From contig CAKOON010000001.1 of the NCBI GenBank assembly GCA_934098565.1, positions 1-64,000 of the forward strand: a stretch of DNA of 64,000 bases, in the 5' to 3' direction. Both the position numbers and the translations under genes were made by a program. Shown piece by piece: positions 52,741-62,400 of this stretch (its first letter is position 1; each line of letters starts with the position of its first letter). This DNA is from an uncultured Bacilli bacterium. Lineage in GTDB: Bacteria > Bacillota_I > Bacilli_A > RF39 > UBA660. The notes below the pieces were generated by a model, which worked only from the letters and a program-made list of their open reading frames with translations, had not been told where the DNA came from and did no database searches.

Positions 52741-52995
52741 ATGGGAACACTAGTTAAATTTTATAGTTTGGAAGAACAGAAAATACTAAGACAAATTGAA
52801 GATGACATTAAAATAAAAAAGATGTTATATCAACAAATGGAGAGTTTAAGGGATTATACGATTTTAGATGCTATTGAAGATATTGATATAGAAATAGATG
52901 AATTATTATCAGTTTTAGAAAGTAAAGAAAATATTGGCAATGTTGGTAAAAGTAATTCTTTAAATAGAAGATTACTAGTAGTAAGTAGGTCTTAA
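52741..52995 (+). CDS. Small helical protein, 84 aa
   Basis: ATG 52741 lies 28 nt after the previous stop, with GAGGAATATTT as SD. Predicted helix-turn-helix of charged segments (SLEEQKILRQIEDDIKIKKMLYQQME, DAIEDIDIEIDELLSVLES) and a basic tail. Last gene of the dxs unit. Family not recognised. Confidence 0.6.
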   Translation: MGTLVKFYSLEEQKILRQIEDDIKIKKMLYQQMESLRDYTILDAIEDIDIEIDELLSVLESKENIGNVGKSNSLNRRLLVVSRS

Positions 52996-53006
52996 AAAGA
53001 TTAATA

Positions 53007-53064
53007 AAGGAAGTATATTCATTTTATGAATAAAATTTCATAGAATGGATATACTTCCTTTTTA
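53007..53064. terminator. Terminator before invertible segment 3
   Basis: AAAGGAAGTATATTCAT pairs with ATGGATATACTTCCTTTTT (about 17 bp, one mismatch). Confidence 0.75.
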
Positions 53065-53072
53065 GGTGAATT

Positions 53073-53097
53073 TTCATAGAGTATATAACTCTATGAA
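53073..53097 (+). repeat. Left inversion site of segment 3
   Basis: Perfect 10-bp arms around atata. Confidence 0.75.
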
Positions 53098-53134
53098 TAC
53101 GTTTTTTCGGTATCTATTTTTAACTTATAAGCTT

Positions 53135-53163
53135 ATTTTATCATATATTTAGTGGGTTTTAAA
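53135..53163 (-). promoter_or_regulatory. Outward promoter inside segment 3
   Basis: On the - strand: TTTAAA (53163-53158), 17-nt spacer, TAAAAT (53140-53135), as in segments 1 and 2. Confidence 0.6.
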
Positions 53164-53327
53164 GATTAAATTAAGGCTTTTTATGGTCAAATTTCTAGTC
53201 AAAAAAACAGCTCACAATCCCTGTATTTATAAGGCTTTGCGGCCTTTTTGAATTGTTGAATTTCAGCATTGATTGTAGTCAACTATTGTAGTCAAATTGC
53301 CCCTCAAGCCAGTATTCACCACATGTT

Positions 53328-53352
53328 TTCATAGAGTTATATACACTATGAA
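53328..53352 (-). repeat. Right inversion site of segment 3
   Basis: Arms ttcatagagt / acactatgaa around tatat. Confidence 0.75.
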
Positions 53353-53450
53353 TGGGAAAATATGGGTATTTGTCATTTTGGGTTCAGGTTAGGGACGATA
53401 CTTAGTATTTATTTTTATGTTTTGTTAATAATAAGATTATGAGGTAATTT

Positions 53451-55442
53451 ATGAAAAATGTTTCTGGAAATAGAAAAGTAAGTAGAATAATAGGCGCTAT
53501 AAGTTTAATATGTTTAATTAGTATTGGTATATCTTTTGGTTATTATTTGTTATCTAAAAAACAAGATAACAATAATATTGCTGGGTCTAAATGTTTTAAG
53601 TTAGAATTATCTAATGCAAAGAATGAAATTAATCTAACTAATATGTATCCCATAAGTGATGAAGAAGGAAGAAAACTAACTCCTTATAGTTTTACAATTA
53701 CTAATACTTGTGATATGTTAGCAGGATATACTGTTAATATAGAAATGTTAGCAGGTACGACTTTAAATAGTAAATACTTAGATTTAATGGTTAATAACGA
53801 AGAAATAAAGTTACTTTCTAAATATGAAGAAACAAAAACGGTTATTGATGGCAGTACGGAGTCTAGAGTTATAGCCAAGGGGACTTTAGGTTATAATGAT
53901 TCTGCTGATTATACAGTTAGATTTTGGATGGATAAAGACGTTGAAGATATTGATTCTATGAATAAGTATTTTGCATCAAAAATAGTAGTAGTGGCAACCC
54001 CAAGTACTTGGAATTCAACCGGTGCTGGTTATAATACGTTACATGATGCCATCTTAGCTAATGAATATCAAAGTACTCCTGAAGATGCTATAAAAAGAAT
54101 AGAAGCCAAGGAGTCACCGGATTTAAGTAATACAGCTCCGATTATTAAGTGGGTAGAGAAGATTGGCGAAAGTTCAACACGTAAGGTTATAAAACCAACT
54201 CTAGAAGCGATAAATTCAGTACCAGAATTAAGCAATTTAAGTCAAGATGAACAATATATGTATGTTTGTACTGGCAAAACTTTTAATAGTGAAACCGCAA
54301 GGTATACCTTAAGCGACTGTTCACTGAAAGACCCAACGACTTTAGATTATTCCGGGGATACTAAATATTATTATTCAATTGAAAGCATGGAATATAATGA
54401 GTCTAATAAAAAGTTATACGTTGCAAGAAACACTGGTAACATTAATGTTTATCAAATTACGGGTGCGACTAAGTCAACAAGTACTCAAACAACCAACGGA
54501 ATAACTTATGTATCTAGTGTTTATAATTTATCTTGTGTAACTTTAGCCGAAACGGAACTGGAAAATGATAAATCTGATAAGGGGTTATATCAAGGTACTG
54601 ATGATTATGGTACAACTTATTATTATCGTGGTAATGTTAAAAATAATAATGTTTACTTTGCCGGTTACTACTGGCAAATAATAAGAATCAATGGCGATGG
54701 TTCGATTAGATTAATCTATAATGGTACAGAAAATAATGCCACTGGTGTAAATCAGTCAATAAATAGTAAGACGTACCAATTTAATAGTAAATATAATGAC
54801 CCTGCTTATATTGGTTACATGTATGGTGACCCCGATGCAACAACATTTGCTGAAGTTCATGCTAATAACAATGACTCAACCATTAAAACAGCTGTTGATG
54901 GTTGGTATAAAACGAATATCGTCGATAATGGATATAGTCAATATATTTCAGCTGCTGTTGGCTTCTGTGGCGACCGTAGTTTACACAGCAGTAGCGGTGG
55001 CGATGGCATAACCAATACAATTGATACTACATTTGGTTCTTATGCTAGATATCAAATTAGTGCAGCCCAATTTACTTGCCCGGATCCATCAAGAGATTTA
55101 TATACTACGGCAGACTCAAGTGTTGGAAATAAAGCCTTAACTTATCCGGTTGGTTTAATAACTTACGATGAAATGGTATTCGCAGGCATGGATAATAAAC
55201 ACATTAATAAGCTATCATGGATTTATTCAACTGGGCATACCTGGACAATGTCTCCATCGTATTTCGATGCTGCTCACAGCTATGCTTATGAGTGGTTTGA
55301 ACACCCCGATGGTTATCTTGGCCTTTGGTGGAGTGTTGCTAACAGCCATAGTGCCCGCCCCGTTATAAATTTGAAAGCCGATACAAGAATATCCGGGGGA
55401 ACAGGAACAGCAAATGACCCGTTTATTGTAGAAACTAATTAA
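53451..55442 (+). CDS. Surface protein 3: paralogue of surface proteins 1 and 2, 663 aa
   Basis: Hydrophobic signal/anchor (about 10-33, ISLICLISIGISFGYY), TasA-like domain (CFKLELS, YPISDEEGRKL, FTITNTCDM), middle region and lectin-like C-terminus (YYWQIIRINGDGSIRLIYNG, FCGDRSL, tail ending SARPVINLKADTRISGG). It shares with surface gene 1 the leader TTGTTAATAATAAGATTATG just before the start, and both lie behind an invertible segment. The variable tail again differs strongly from both paralogues while the flanks are conserved. Confidence 0.8.
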   Translation: MKNVSGNRKVSRIIGAISLICLISIGISFGYYLLSKKQDNNNIAGSKCFKLELSNAKNEINLTNMYPISDEEGRKLTPYSFTITNTCDMLAGYTVNIEMLAGTTLNSKYLDLMVNNEEIKLLSKYEETKTVIDGSTESRVIAKGTLGYNDSADYTVRFWMDKDVEDIDSMNKYFASKIVVVATPSTWNSTGAGYNTLHDAILANEYQSTPEDAIKRIEAKESPDLSNTAPIIKWVEKIGESSTRKVIKPTLEAINSVPELSNLSQDEQYMYVCTGKTFNSETARYTLSDCSLKDPTTLDYSGDTKYYYSIESMEYNESNKKLYVARNTGNINVYQITGATKSTSTQTTNGITYVSSVYNLSCVTLAETELENDKSDKGLYQGTDDYGTTYYYRGNVKNNNVYFAGYYWQIIRINGDGSIRLIYNGTENNATGVNQSINSKTYQFNSKYNDPAYIGYMYGDPDATTFAEVHANNNDSTIKTAVDGWYKTNIVDNGYSQYISAAVGFCGDRSLHSSSGGDGITNTIDTTFGSYARYQISAAQFTCPDPSRDLYTTADSSVGNKALTYPVGLITYDEMVFAGMDNKHINKLSWIYSTGHTWTMSPSYFDAAHSYAYEWFEHPDGYLGLWWSVANSHSARPVINLKADTRISGGTGTANDPFIVETN

Positions 55443-55490
55443 GTTATGGGGCCGTATTACTCATTCTCTTAATCTTTGGCCCCATAACTT
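55441..55490 (+). terminator. Hairpin after surface gene 3
   Basis: AAGTTATGGGGCC ... GGCCCCATAACTT, a perfect 13-bp stem. The loop holds TCATTCTCTTA, as in the hairpin after surface gene 1. Confidence 0.7.
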
Positions 55491-55592
55491 GTATTTTAAA
55501 GTCATATGAAAAGTATGGCTTTTTAATATTCATTTAATCCTTATAATTTATTATTAGTCTTAAAAAAATTTTAAGAAATGAAGAAAAGATAA

Positions 55593-55853
55593 AAGAAGAT
55601 AATATTAATCATAATACTTATAGTGTCTTTAGGAGGTATCATAGAAACTGCAATACTTGCTAAGAAGGAAGCTAGTAGTAAGAAAATAACTTCTGATAGA
55701 CAAATAGAAAATATAGAACCACCTATAATGAATAATAAAGACTTTAATAGTAAGCATGGTTTAAAAACTAAATATATCTTGTTAATAACGGGATTTAGTA
55801 TTGTATTTTCTTTGGACTTATTATATTTAATAATGAGTAAGAATGTTAAATAG
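55593..55853 (+). pseudogene. Probably decayed membrane protein
   Basis: Open frame from 55593 reads KKIILIIILIVSLGGIIE (a membrane helix), then a charged stretch and a second helix (YILLITGFSIVFSLDLLYLI) with a short tail. No ATG exists in this frame. ATG 55578 (MKKR) is one frame off just upstream, in an A-rich run, which suggests a frameshifted start. A GTG at 55623 would cut the first helix. Either a pseudogene or a gene with a non-standard start; I favour decay. Confidence 0.45.
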
Positions 55854-55867
55854 AGATAAATTAATTA

Positions 55868-56071
55868 TTGTTAAGTTTTGTGGCCCCAAAAAGTTTTAAA
55901 ACCATCATAATTAGTAGTAAAAACTTAGAAGATGGTACTTATTCTTTGTATTATGGTTCTGATACCAAAGATGATTATGGGATTATAACTAACAATAGTA
56001 CTAGGGATAATCAAATTAGTGCTGATGATGTGACTGAATTTATCGTAAGTAAGATTGTTAATTATTTTTAA
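55868..56071 (+). pseudogene. C-terminal remnant of a carbohydrate-binding (DUF4353-like) surface protein
   Basis: The frame encodes VAPKSFKTIIISSKNLEDGTYSLYYG and ends VTEFIVSKIVNYF. This looks like the final beta segments of secreted carbohydrate-binding-domain proteins (SSPxLxxGxTYTLYxGG pattern). There is only a TTG start without SD and no signal peptide, so it is a 5'-deleted remnant. Confidence 0.45.
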
Positions 56072-56156
56072 TAATCATAATATTAAGAGAAGAAGAAATT
56101 CGGGATAGGACTTATAGAAAAATTAGTAAGGCTGTTTGGTTTTACTTTTTTTAGTC

Positions 56157-56186
56157 TTGACAGTTGAATATATATTCAATTATAAT
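56157..56186 (+). promoter_or_regulatory. Promoter of the metal-efflux operon
   Basis: Perfect TTGACA (56157-56162), 18-nt spacer, perfect TATAAT (56181-56186), the best promoter in the window. Confidence 0.85.
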
Positions 56187-56216
56187 CGGATTATGTCAGT
56201 TGAATATAAATTCAAC
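56164..56216. promoter_or_regulatory. Paired palindromic operators for the ArsR/SmtB repressor
   Basis: TTGAATATATATTCAA (56164-56179) is a perfect palindrome lying between -35 and -10. GTTGAATATAAATTCAAC (56199-56216) is a second, near-perfect one just downstream of the start site. Both contain the TGAAnnnnnnTTCA-type core bound by CadC/SmtB/ArsR repressors. Binding would block polymerase until metal is bound. Confidence 0.75.
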
Positions 56217-56232
56217 TAAAAAGGATAGGACT

Positions 56233-56604
56233 ATGGAAAATATAAATGTATGTGACTGTAATATTATTCATGAAGAGGCGGTGAAGGTGGCTTTAAAGAA
56301 TAAGCCCCAACGAGACGAGTTAGAAAGATTATCCGAATTATTTAAAATCCTAGGAGACTTAACGAGAACGGAGATATTATGGGTCTTAGATAAAAATGAA
56401 ATGTGTGTTTGTGATATAGCTAATGTCTTAAATATGACAAAATCATCAATTTCTCATCAACTAGCTATTTTACGAAGTGCGGGGATTGTCAAATTTAGAA
56501 GAGAAGGTAAAGAAGTGTATTACCGGTTGGATGATTTTCATATAACTAAGTTATACGAAATAGGGATTGAACATATTGAGCATAAATTAAAGGGAGAAGA
56601 CTAA
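56233..56604 (+). CDS. ArsR/SmtB-family metal-responsive repressor (CadC-like), 123 aa
   Basis: Winged-helix repressor: ELSELFKILGDLTRTEILWVL, metal-site helix MCVCDIANVLNMTKSSISHQLAILRSAGIV, wing RREGKEVYYRL. The N-terminal VCDC (about 6-9) plus the CVC motif in the recognition region match the alpha3N-type Cd/Pb/Zn site of CadC. ATG 56233 is chosen (SD AAGGATAGG). The upstream frame runs through the operators. Its stop overlaps the ATPase ATG (TAATG). Confidence 0.92.
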   Translation: MENINVCDCNIIHEEAVKVALKNKPQRDELERLSELFKILGDLTRTEILWVLDKNEMCVCDIANVLNMTKSSISHQLAILRSAGIVKFRREGKEVYYRLDDFHITKLYEIGIEHIEHKLKGED

Positions 56605-58655
56605 TGAAGAAATATAAATATAATATTAATAACTTAGATTGTGCTAATTGTGCGAGAGAAATCGAAGAGATGCTAAATGACAATGATAACTTTAATAATG
56701 TGGTTGTTAACTTTAGTACTTGTAAGATTTCTTATGAATCGGATAAGGATTATACTTTAGAAGAGTTAAATACATTAATTAAGAGTGTGGAACCGGAAGC
56801 TTATATAACTTTAAATGAAAAAGAAAAGGAAGATAATGATACAAAAGAGTATCATTTAAGTATTTTAATAATGGCTTTAGTAATAGGGCTTTTAGGGTAT
56901 TTTTTGTCACTTCCTAATTTTCTAAAAGTTATTTTATATATTATTTCTTATGGGTTACTTCTTTATAAGACAACATTAAATGCGGTTAAACTATTAAAGA
57001 AAGGGAACGGGATTAATGAAAATCTACTTATTACCGTTTCTTGCCTAGGAGCTTTAATGATTGGAGAAGTCTTAGAAGGAATGATGGTTATTGCTCTATA
57101 TACGATTGGAAAGATATTAGAAGAGAAGGCTATTAATAACTCAAGAAAATCTATTAAAGATTTATTAGATATTAAAGAACCTTTTGCCAATCTTTTGGAA
57201 AATAAGAAGATAATTAGAGTTCCTGTTGAAGAGGTTAAAATTGGGGACATATTAGTTGTTAAAAAGGGCGATAAAGTTCCTGTAGATGGGGTTATTATTA
57301 AAGGAAATAGTGACTTAGATACTTCAGCTTTGACAGGAGAGAGTGATTTAGTAAGAGTTAATACTAATGATGAAGTTTTATCAGGAAGTATTAATATGGG
57401 GGATGTTTTAAGAATTAAAGCTACTAGTATTTTTTCTAATTCAACGGTCGCTAAGATTTTAGAGTTACTGGAGGGTGCTACAGATAAGAAGACCAAAACG
57501 GAGAATATGGTAACTAAATTTAGTAGAGTTTATACTCCTATTATTATTGGATTAGCCATTCTTATTACAATTATGTTGCCTTTAGTTTTTAAAGTTCCTT
57601 TTAAGATTAGTATTTATCGAGCTTTAACTTTTTTAGTTATTTCTTGTCCTTGTGCGATTGCAATATCTGTGCCTTTATCTTATTTTACCGGAATTGGGGT
57701 TGCTAGTAAGAAAGGTATTTTAGTTAAGGGGAGTAATTATTTAGATAATTTAAGTAATACGACTAGGATAATATTTGATAAGACGGGGACGTTAACAAAT
57801 GGAACTTTTACGGTTGAGAAAATAGAAGTTTTAGAGGGTAAATATACAAAAGAAGAGGTAATAGATATCTTAACTAAGGGAGAATCTTTATCTAATCATC
57901 CGATCGCTAAGTCAATTTTAAAACTTAAGAAAGAAAAAATAGATAACAGTGATGTTAAAAACTTTCAAGAAATAGAGGGTAATGGCATTAGTTTTACTTT
58001 AAATAAAAAAAGAATCTTAATAGGTAATAGCAAGTTATGCAGTTGTGATGTTGATACTGATCTACATTTGAATATTAATGGTAAACATGTAGCCTCAGTT
58101 ATTATTAATGATGGTATTAAGGAAAATGCTAAAGAAACAATTACGATTTTAAAGGCTAATAATATTAAGACTTATATGTTTACGGGGGATAAAAAGGCGG
58201 TGGCTTTAAATATTGGGAAGAAGCTCGGCCTTGATGAAATTAAATATGAAATGTTACCACAAGATAAATTTAAAGCTTTTGAGGCTATAACAAATAAGAA
58301 TGACGTAACAATCTTTGTTGGGGACGGAATTAATGATGCTCCAGTTTTAAAAAGAGCAGATATTGGAATTTCTATGGGTGGCGTTGGTAGTGATTCAGCT
58401 ATCGAAGCTAGCGATATCGTTTTAATGAGTGATGAATTATCAAAAATTCCTTTGGCAATTAGGATTTCTAAGTATACGAAGAAAATTATTAAAGAAAATT
58501 TGCTTTTTGCGATGATGACCAAAGTTATTATTTTATTACTTAGTGTTTTAGGTTTTGCTAATATGTGGTTAGCTGTCTTTGCTGATACCGGGGTTACGTT
58601 ACTAACAATTTTAAATACTTTAAGAATAATGAAAAGATTTAAGGAAGAGAATTAA
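56604..58655 (+). CDS. cadA: Zn/Cd/Pb-exporting P1B-type ATPase, 683 aa
   Basis: An N-terminal HMA domain with CxxC (Cys13, Cys16) is followed by eight membrane helices. Motifs: TGE in TALTGESD, CPC in ISCPCAIAISV (about 346), phosphorylation DKTGTLTNG (about 391), SNHPIAKSI, GDGINDAPVL. The last helix has ADTGVT, whose Asp is the metal ligand typical of the ZntA/CadA (P1B-2) group and not of copper pumps. Exports divalent soft metals with ATP. Second gene of the operon, under the CadC-like repressor. Confidence 0.93.
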   Translation: MKKYKYNINNLDCANCAREIEEMLNDNDNFNNVVVNFSTCKISYESDKDYTLEELNTLIKSVEPEAYITLNEKEKEDNDTKEYHLSILIMALVIGLLGYFLSLPNFLKVILYIISYGLLLYKTTLNAVKLLKKGNGINENLLITVSCLGALMIGEVLEGMMVIALYTIGKILEEKAINNSRKSIKDLLDIKEPFANLLENKKIIRVPVEEVKIGDILVVKKGDKVPVDGVIIKGNSDLDTSALTGESDLVRVNTNDEVLSGSINMGDVLRIKATSIFSNSTVAKILELLEGATDKKTKTENMVTKFSRVYTPIIIGLAILITIMLPLVFKVPFKISIYRALTFLVISCPCAIAISVPLSYFTGIGVASKKGILVKGSNYLDNLSNTTRIIFDKTGTLTNGTFTVEKIEVLEGKYTKEEVIDILTKGESLSNHPIAKSILKLKKEKIDNSDVKNFQEIEGNGISFTLNKKRILIGNSKLCSCDVDTDLHLNINGKHVASVIINDGIKENAKETITILKANNIKTYMFTGDKKAVALNIGKKLGLDEIKYEMLPQDKFKAFEAITNKNDVTIFVGDGINDAPVLKRADIGISMGGVGSDSAIEASDIVLMSDELSKIPLAIRISKYTKKIIKENLLFAMMTKVIILLLSVLGFANMWLAVFADTGVTLLTILNTLRIMKRFKEEN

Positions 58656-58657
58656 TA

Positions 58658-59311
58658 ATGAATTTACGGAAACTAGATTTAGAAGAATTTTTTCAGAAAG
58701 GTAATGGTGGTTATACGGCGTATGAATCGGCTTATCCTGAAGGCTTAGGAGCATCTATTTTAATAACGCCTAAGAAAATGATAGAGGTCTATAACAAGCC
58801 AGCCTTGGATAAAACCAAAACTTTGGTGCCAGGTCTTGGCAGTCATGGCGATACGTTAGAAATAATTTTGGCTGCTATATTTAATTTGGAATTACAAGGT
58901 AGCTATTTAAAAAATCAAAGAATTTTGAATGATGCTATCGAGGGCGGAGTTTTTAATTATATTTTTGTGAGATTGGTTAATCAAATCGATAATCCTTATA
59001 TAACAGTGGAATGTCCGTGTTGTATAAATAGCAAAGAATATGATTGTTTAAAGAATTTAAATGACAGGATAAAGGCTTTAAGTTTTAGAATTATACCAAT
59101 GGTTACCATATATAATTATGATCCTACAAAGGGAGATTTCGTATCTAGGGATAAGAAAGAACTTTATAGTGGTATTTCTTTAGATGAGGCTTTAGCTTAT
59201 TTTGCAGATAAGTATGTCCCTAGTGATGAATATTTTATTAAGACAGCTAAGTATCCAGAAAGAGATTTTATCTATTTAGAAGAGGAACAAGAAGAAAAAA
59301 GAAGTTTATAA
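58658..59311 (+). CDS. Hypothetical protein in the metal operon, 217 aa
   Basis: Starts 2 nt after the ATPase stop, so it is coupled to it. Mixed alpha/beta, cytosolic. It has a CPCC cluster in TVECPCCINSKEYDC (about 119-133), which could bind metal, and a GLGSHGDTLEIILAAIF helix. The C-terminus is Glu-rich. The family is unknown to me. A metal-related role is inferred from operon position and the Cys cluster, although it may be a passenger gene. Confidence 0.65.
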   Translation: MNLRKLDLEEFFQKGNGGYTAYESAYPEGLGASILITPKKMIEVYNKPALDKTKTLVPGLGSHGDTLEIILAAIFNLELQGSYLKNQRILNDAIEGGVFNYIFVRLVNQIDNPYITVECPCCINSKEYDCLKNLNDRIKALSFRIIPMVTIYNYDPTKGDFVSRDKKELYSGISLDEALAYFADKYVPSDEYFIKTAKYPERDFIYLEEEQEEKRSL

Positions 59312-59346
59312 AAAGAGGAAAAATTTAAGGTGATTTCCTTTTTTTG
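59308..59346 (+). terminator. Terminator of the metal operon
   Basis: AAGAGGAAA ... TTTCCTTTTTTT after the 217-aa gene. Confidence 0.6.
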
Positions 59347-59490
59347 TTGCTAAGAATAGTGTGATGTAGTAGAATACTAGTCTAACATGAGATTTAGAAA
59401 AATATGATTACTTTGGTGGACGATGGCTTATTTGCGTGAAAATTTGTTGAACTGCTGTAATTAAATAGAAGTTAAGAAAGACGTGGATTT

Positions 59491-62400
59491 ATGGAAAACG
59501 AAGAAATAATAAAGAAACACTTTTCCTTGATTGAAAAACTCAAAAGAGATTATTTTTTCCTAAATTTGAGTAGCAAAGAATATATGGATATCATTGATAA
59601 AGCTATTAAGATTAGTAAAGAAGAATTAGGTGATCAAGAAGGTTATCTTTTATATGGATATTTAAAAGAAAATTTAGAGATATTATTTGGACAAGAGACT
59701 GTAGTGGAGCTTAGAAACAATACTTTTGAAGTTTTAAATCGTTATTTTAAATCTTTAGAAATTGATATTTCTAGTTATGAAGTTTTTAAGAGTAGTTTAA
59801 ATAAGTTTTTTGACTTTTTAAGTAAGTATAATGTTAAACTTAATAGTAATGAGGTTGATAGTTTACTAAAAAATAATTCACAGGTCTATCTTTTAGCAAA
59901 AGGAATTTTTAAATACTTAAAGGAAATTAAGTTAACTAGTTTGGGAAAAGATATTAATTTGAATACAATGTTATTATCTTATTACTTAGTAGATGAAAAT
60001 TCATTAAAACTTGAGGATGCTGCTAGTCAAGATACTTACTCTAGAGAAGAAGTAAGAAAGGTGTTTGCTTGGTTAATATATGACTTTAAGAAGAAATTTG
60101 CTTTCTTAGAGATAAAGGATATAGATAGTTTAGTCGATAAGGCTATTGATGAAAGTCTTAAGACAGCTAAGGAAAAAGATGATTTTAATAATATTTTAAG
60201 ACAGCATTTAGAAGAAAACTTTCTTGGACTTAGTAGAGGAGTTTTCGAAGAAAAACTTAATGATACTTTAGAAAAATATTTTAATTCTTTGGAGATAGAT
60301 ATTTCAAACTTTGCTTCTTTTAGTAAGATATTAAGGAATGTTTTATATTTCTTAAATAAAAATAATGTAGATTTAAGATTGTCAGATATAGATTTGCTAG
60401 TAAAAAACACTGATAACTTAAGGTTATTAGGTAGTGGGCTTTATAAATATTTAGAACGAATAAAGAAGAGTACTATCTATAATGATTTTAATCTTAAAGC
60501 TTTATTAGGAACATATTATTTCGTTTATAAAGAAACTAAGGGATTAGCGTGTACAAGAGAGAAAAATCTTTATGAACTTTATGAAAAATATAGTAAAGAT
60601 GAAGTAGATAAAGCTCTTATGCTGCTATCAGTTGAAGAGATTAAACTTATAAGAGATAGATATAATGCTGATGGTAGTTACTTAGAAAATGGTAGTACTT
60701 CCAAAGAAATAGATAAGCTTTTAAAGAAGGTAATTCCCGAGTATTTAGAAAAAATTGTAAAACAAGAAAAAGAAGAAGTTATATATTGTTTATTTTCGGG
60801 TATTGATAAATCCTTAGTTGATATAGCTCTTAAAAGATTACCACTTACTTATCAAAAGAAAATTGTGAATTTAAAAAATATGTACTATCATCAAAGTGAT
60901 GAGGCGATTTTTGATAATAAAGAATTTAAAGACGATATTTATCCCTATTTACTAAATATTCTTAGTAAACTATCAGTTAATTCATTAGATGCTTCCGAAG
61001 ATTATAAAAGTCTAAAAGAAATATTTGAAGGGTATTCAGAGGCTCAGATAAAAAAAGTTATTTCTTATTTGCCGAAAGAAGAAAGAGACATTTTGAATTT
61101 AAAATACAATCGAACTACTTTAGAAGTTAGAAATGGTTTTAGTGGTTTAAATGAAGAATATGCTAGAAGTTTAGATGAATTAATTAATAAGAAGATGTTG
61201 ATGCTTTTGCAAAAAGAAATGGCTCGTAAACCGCTTATAGAAAAAATAAATGCGTATCCAAAAGAAGAAATAAAAAAGGTAGTAGAGGAATTATCAAAAG
61301 AAAATAAAGAGTTATTTTATTTAAGATATGACGAGTATTTAAATCCTAGAAATGATTATGAGACTTTAAATCATAAGACTAAAAGTAAAATATCGAATCT
61401 CTTAGGTAAGATTGTTGTTAAATTAAATAGGGGTGACGAAAGTAAGTCTGGTGGTCAAGCTAAAAATTTCTATCATAGATTAGGAATGTATTCAAAAGAA
61501 GAGGTTGATAAGGCTATGAATTATTTGACCTTTAAAGATAAGATGCTTTATCATACATATTATGATAAAAATGGTGATGCTTTAGCAAGTTTTTTTACAT
61601 GTGATAGAAATACTAAAATTAGAGTTAATGCCTTAGTCACGAAAGTTACGTATTTTATTAATAAAAAAGTTCATGAAAATAATGCTGAAGAGGGCGAACA
61701 ACGGCCTTTAATGACTTTGTATCAATTTTTAAGCGATTATTCTAAGGAAGAGATTGCTATAGCCATTGATATGTTGTCAGCAGAAGAACAAGCTATTTTG
61801 GCTTTGCGTTTTGATGAATCAGGAAACTCGAGAGAGAGCTATCGAACTTTAGATATTAAAATTAAAAGAAAAATTGATAATTTACTTATTAAGATTAAAA
61901 AAATGATAAATAATAAGTCTGAGTTGCATACCGGCCGAAAAGTAAAGAACTTATATAGTCGTTTTGAAGGGTATTCTAAAGAAGAAGTTGATTTAATAAT
62001 AAAGGCATTGTCTTTGAAAGAACAGCAGATTTTAGTACGTGCCTATGATCAAGATGGTAATCCAACAAGTGCATTTTTTGATATGGATAATAAAGATAAA
62101 CAATATATTTCAAACTTACTTTTAAAAATAAAAAGATATTTAAGATTGGGAAGTACTTTGAACTTAGGTGGTAATTGTAATGTTAAAAATTTCTATAATC
62201 GTTTTAAAGTTTTTTCCAAAGAAGAAATTGATATGAGAATAAAATATTTACCACTAAAAGATCAGCTGTTTTTAGCTAGTGTTTATGACAAGGATGGCAA
62301 TCCTAAGGGTGAATTTTATGAACTTGATAGACAAGGAAAACAACATATTACTAATTTAATTTTGAAGATAAAGGGATATTTGAAACCTAGATATGCTTTA

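Larger units (their letters stand above)
53073..53352. other. Putative invertible promoter segment 3 (280 bp)
   Basis: Sites at 53073-53097 and 53328-53352: ttcatagagt / actctatgaa arms (outer right arm acactatgaa, as in segment 1) with centres atata and tatat, exact reverse complements. Inside: leftward promoter, a repeat pair (TGGTC at 53184, TAGTC at 53196), a second pair (53276 and 53289), then CCCCTCAAGCC near the right site. It lies directly upstream of the surface gene at 53451. The left third is highly similar to segment 1. No ORF inside. Confidence 0.7.

Noticed and set aside
28438..55442. DGR reverse transcriptase or template repeat in the window
   Set aside because: No RT-like ORF is present, and the GCCCGCCC...TTATAAAT end of the variable region occurs only in the three coding copies.
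56164..56232. Upstream TTG start of the ArsR-type repressor
   Set aside because: The frame there covers the promoter and both operator palindromes. ATG 56233 has an SD.
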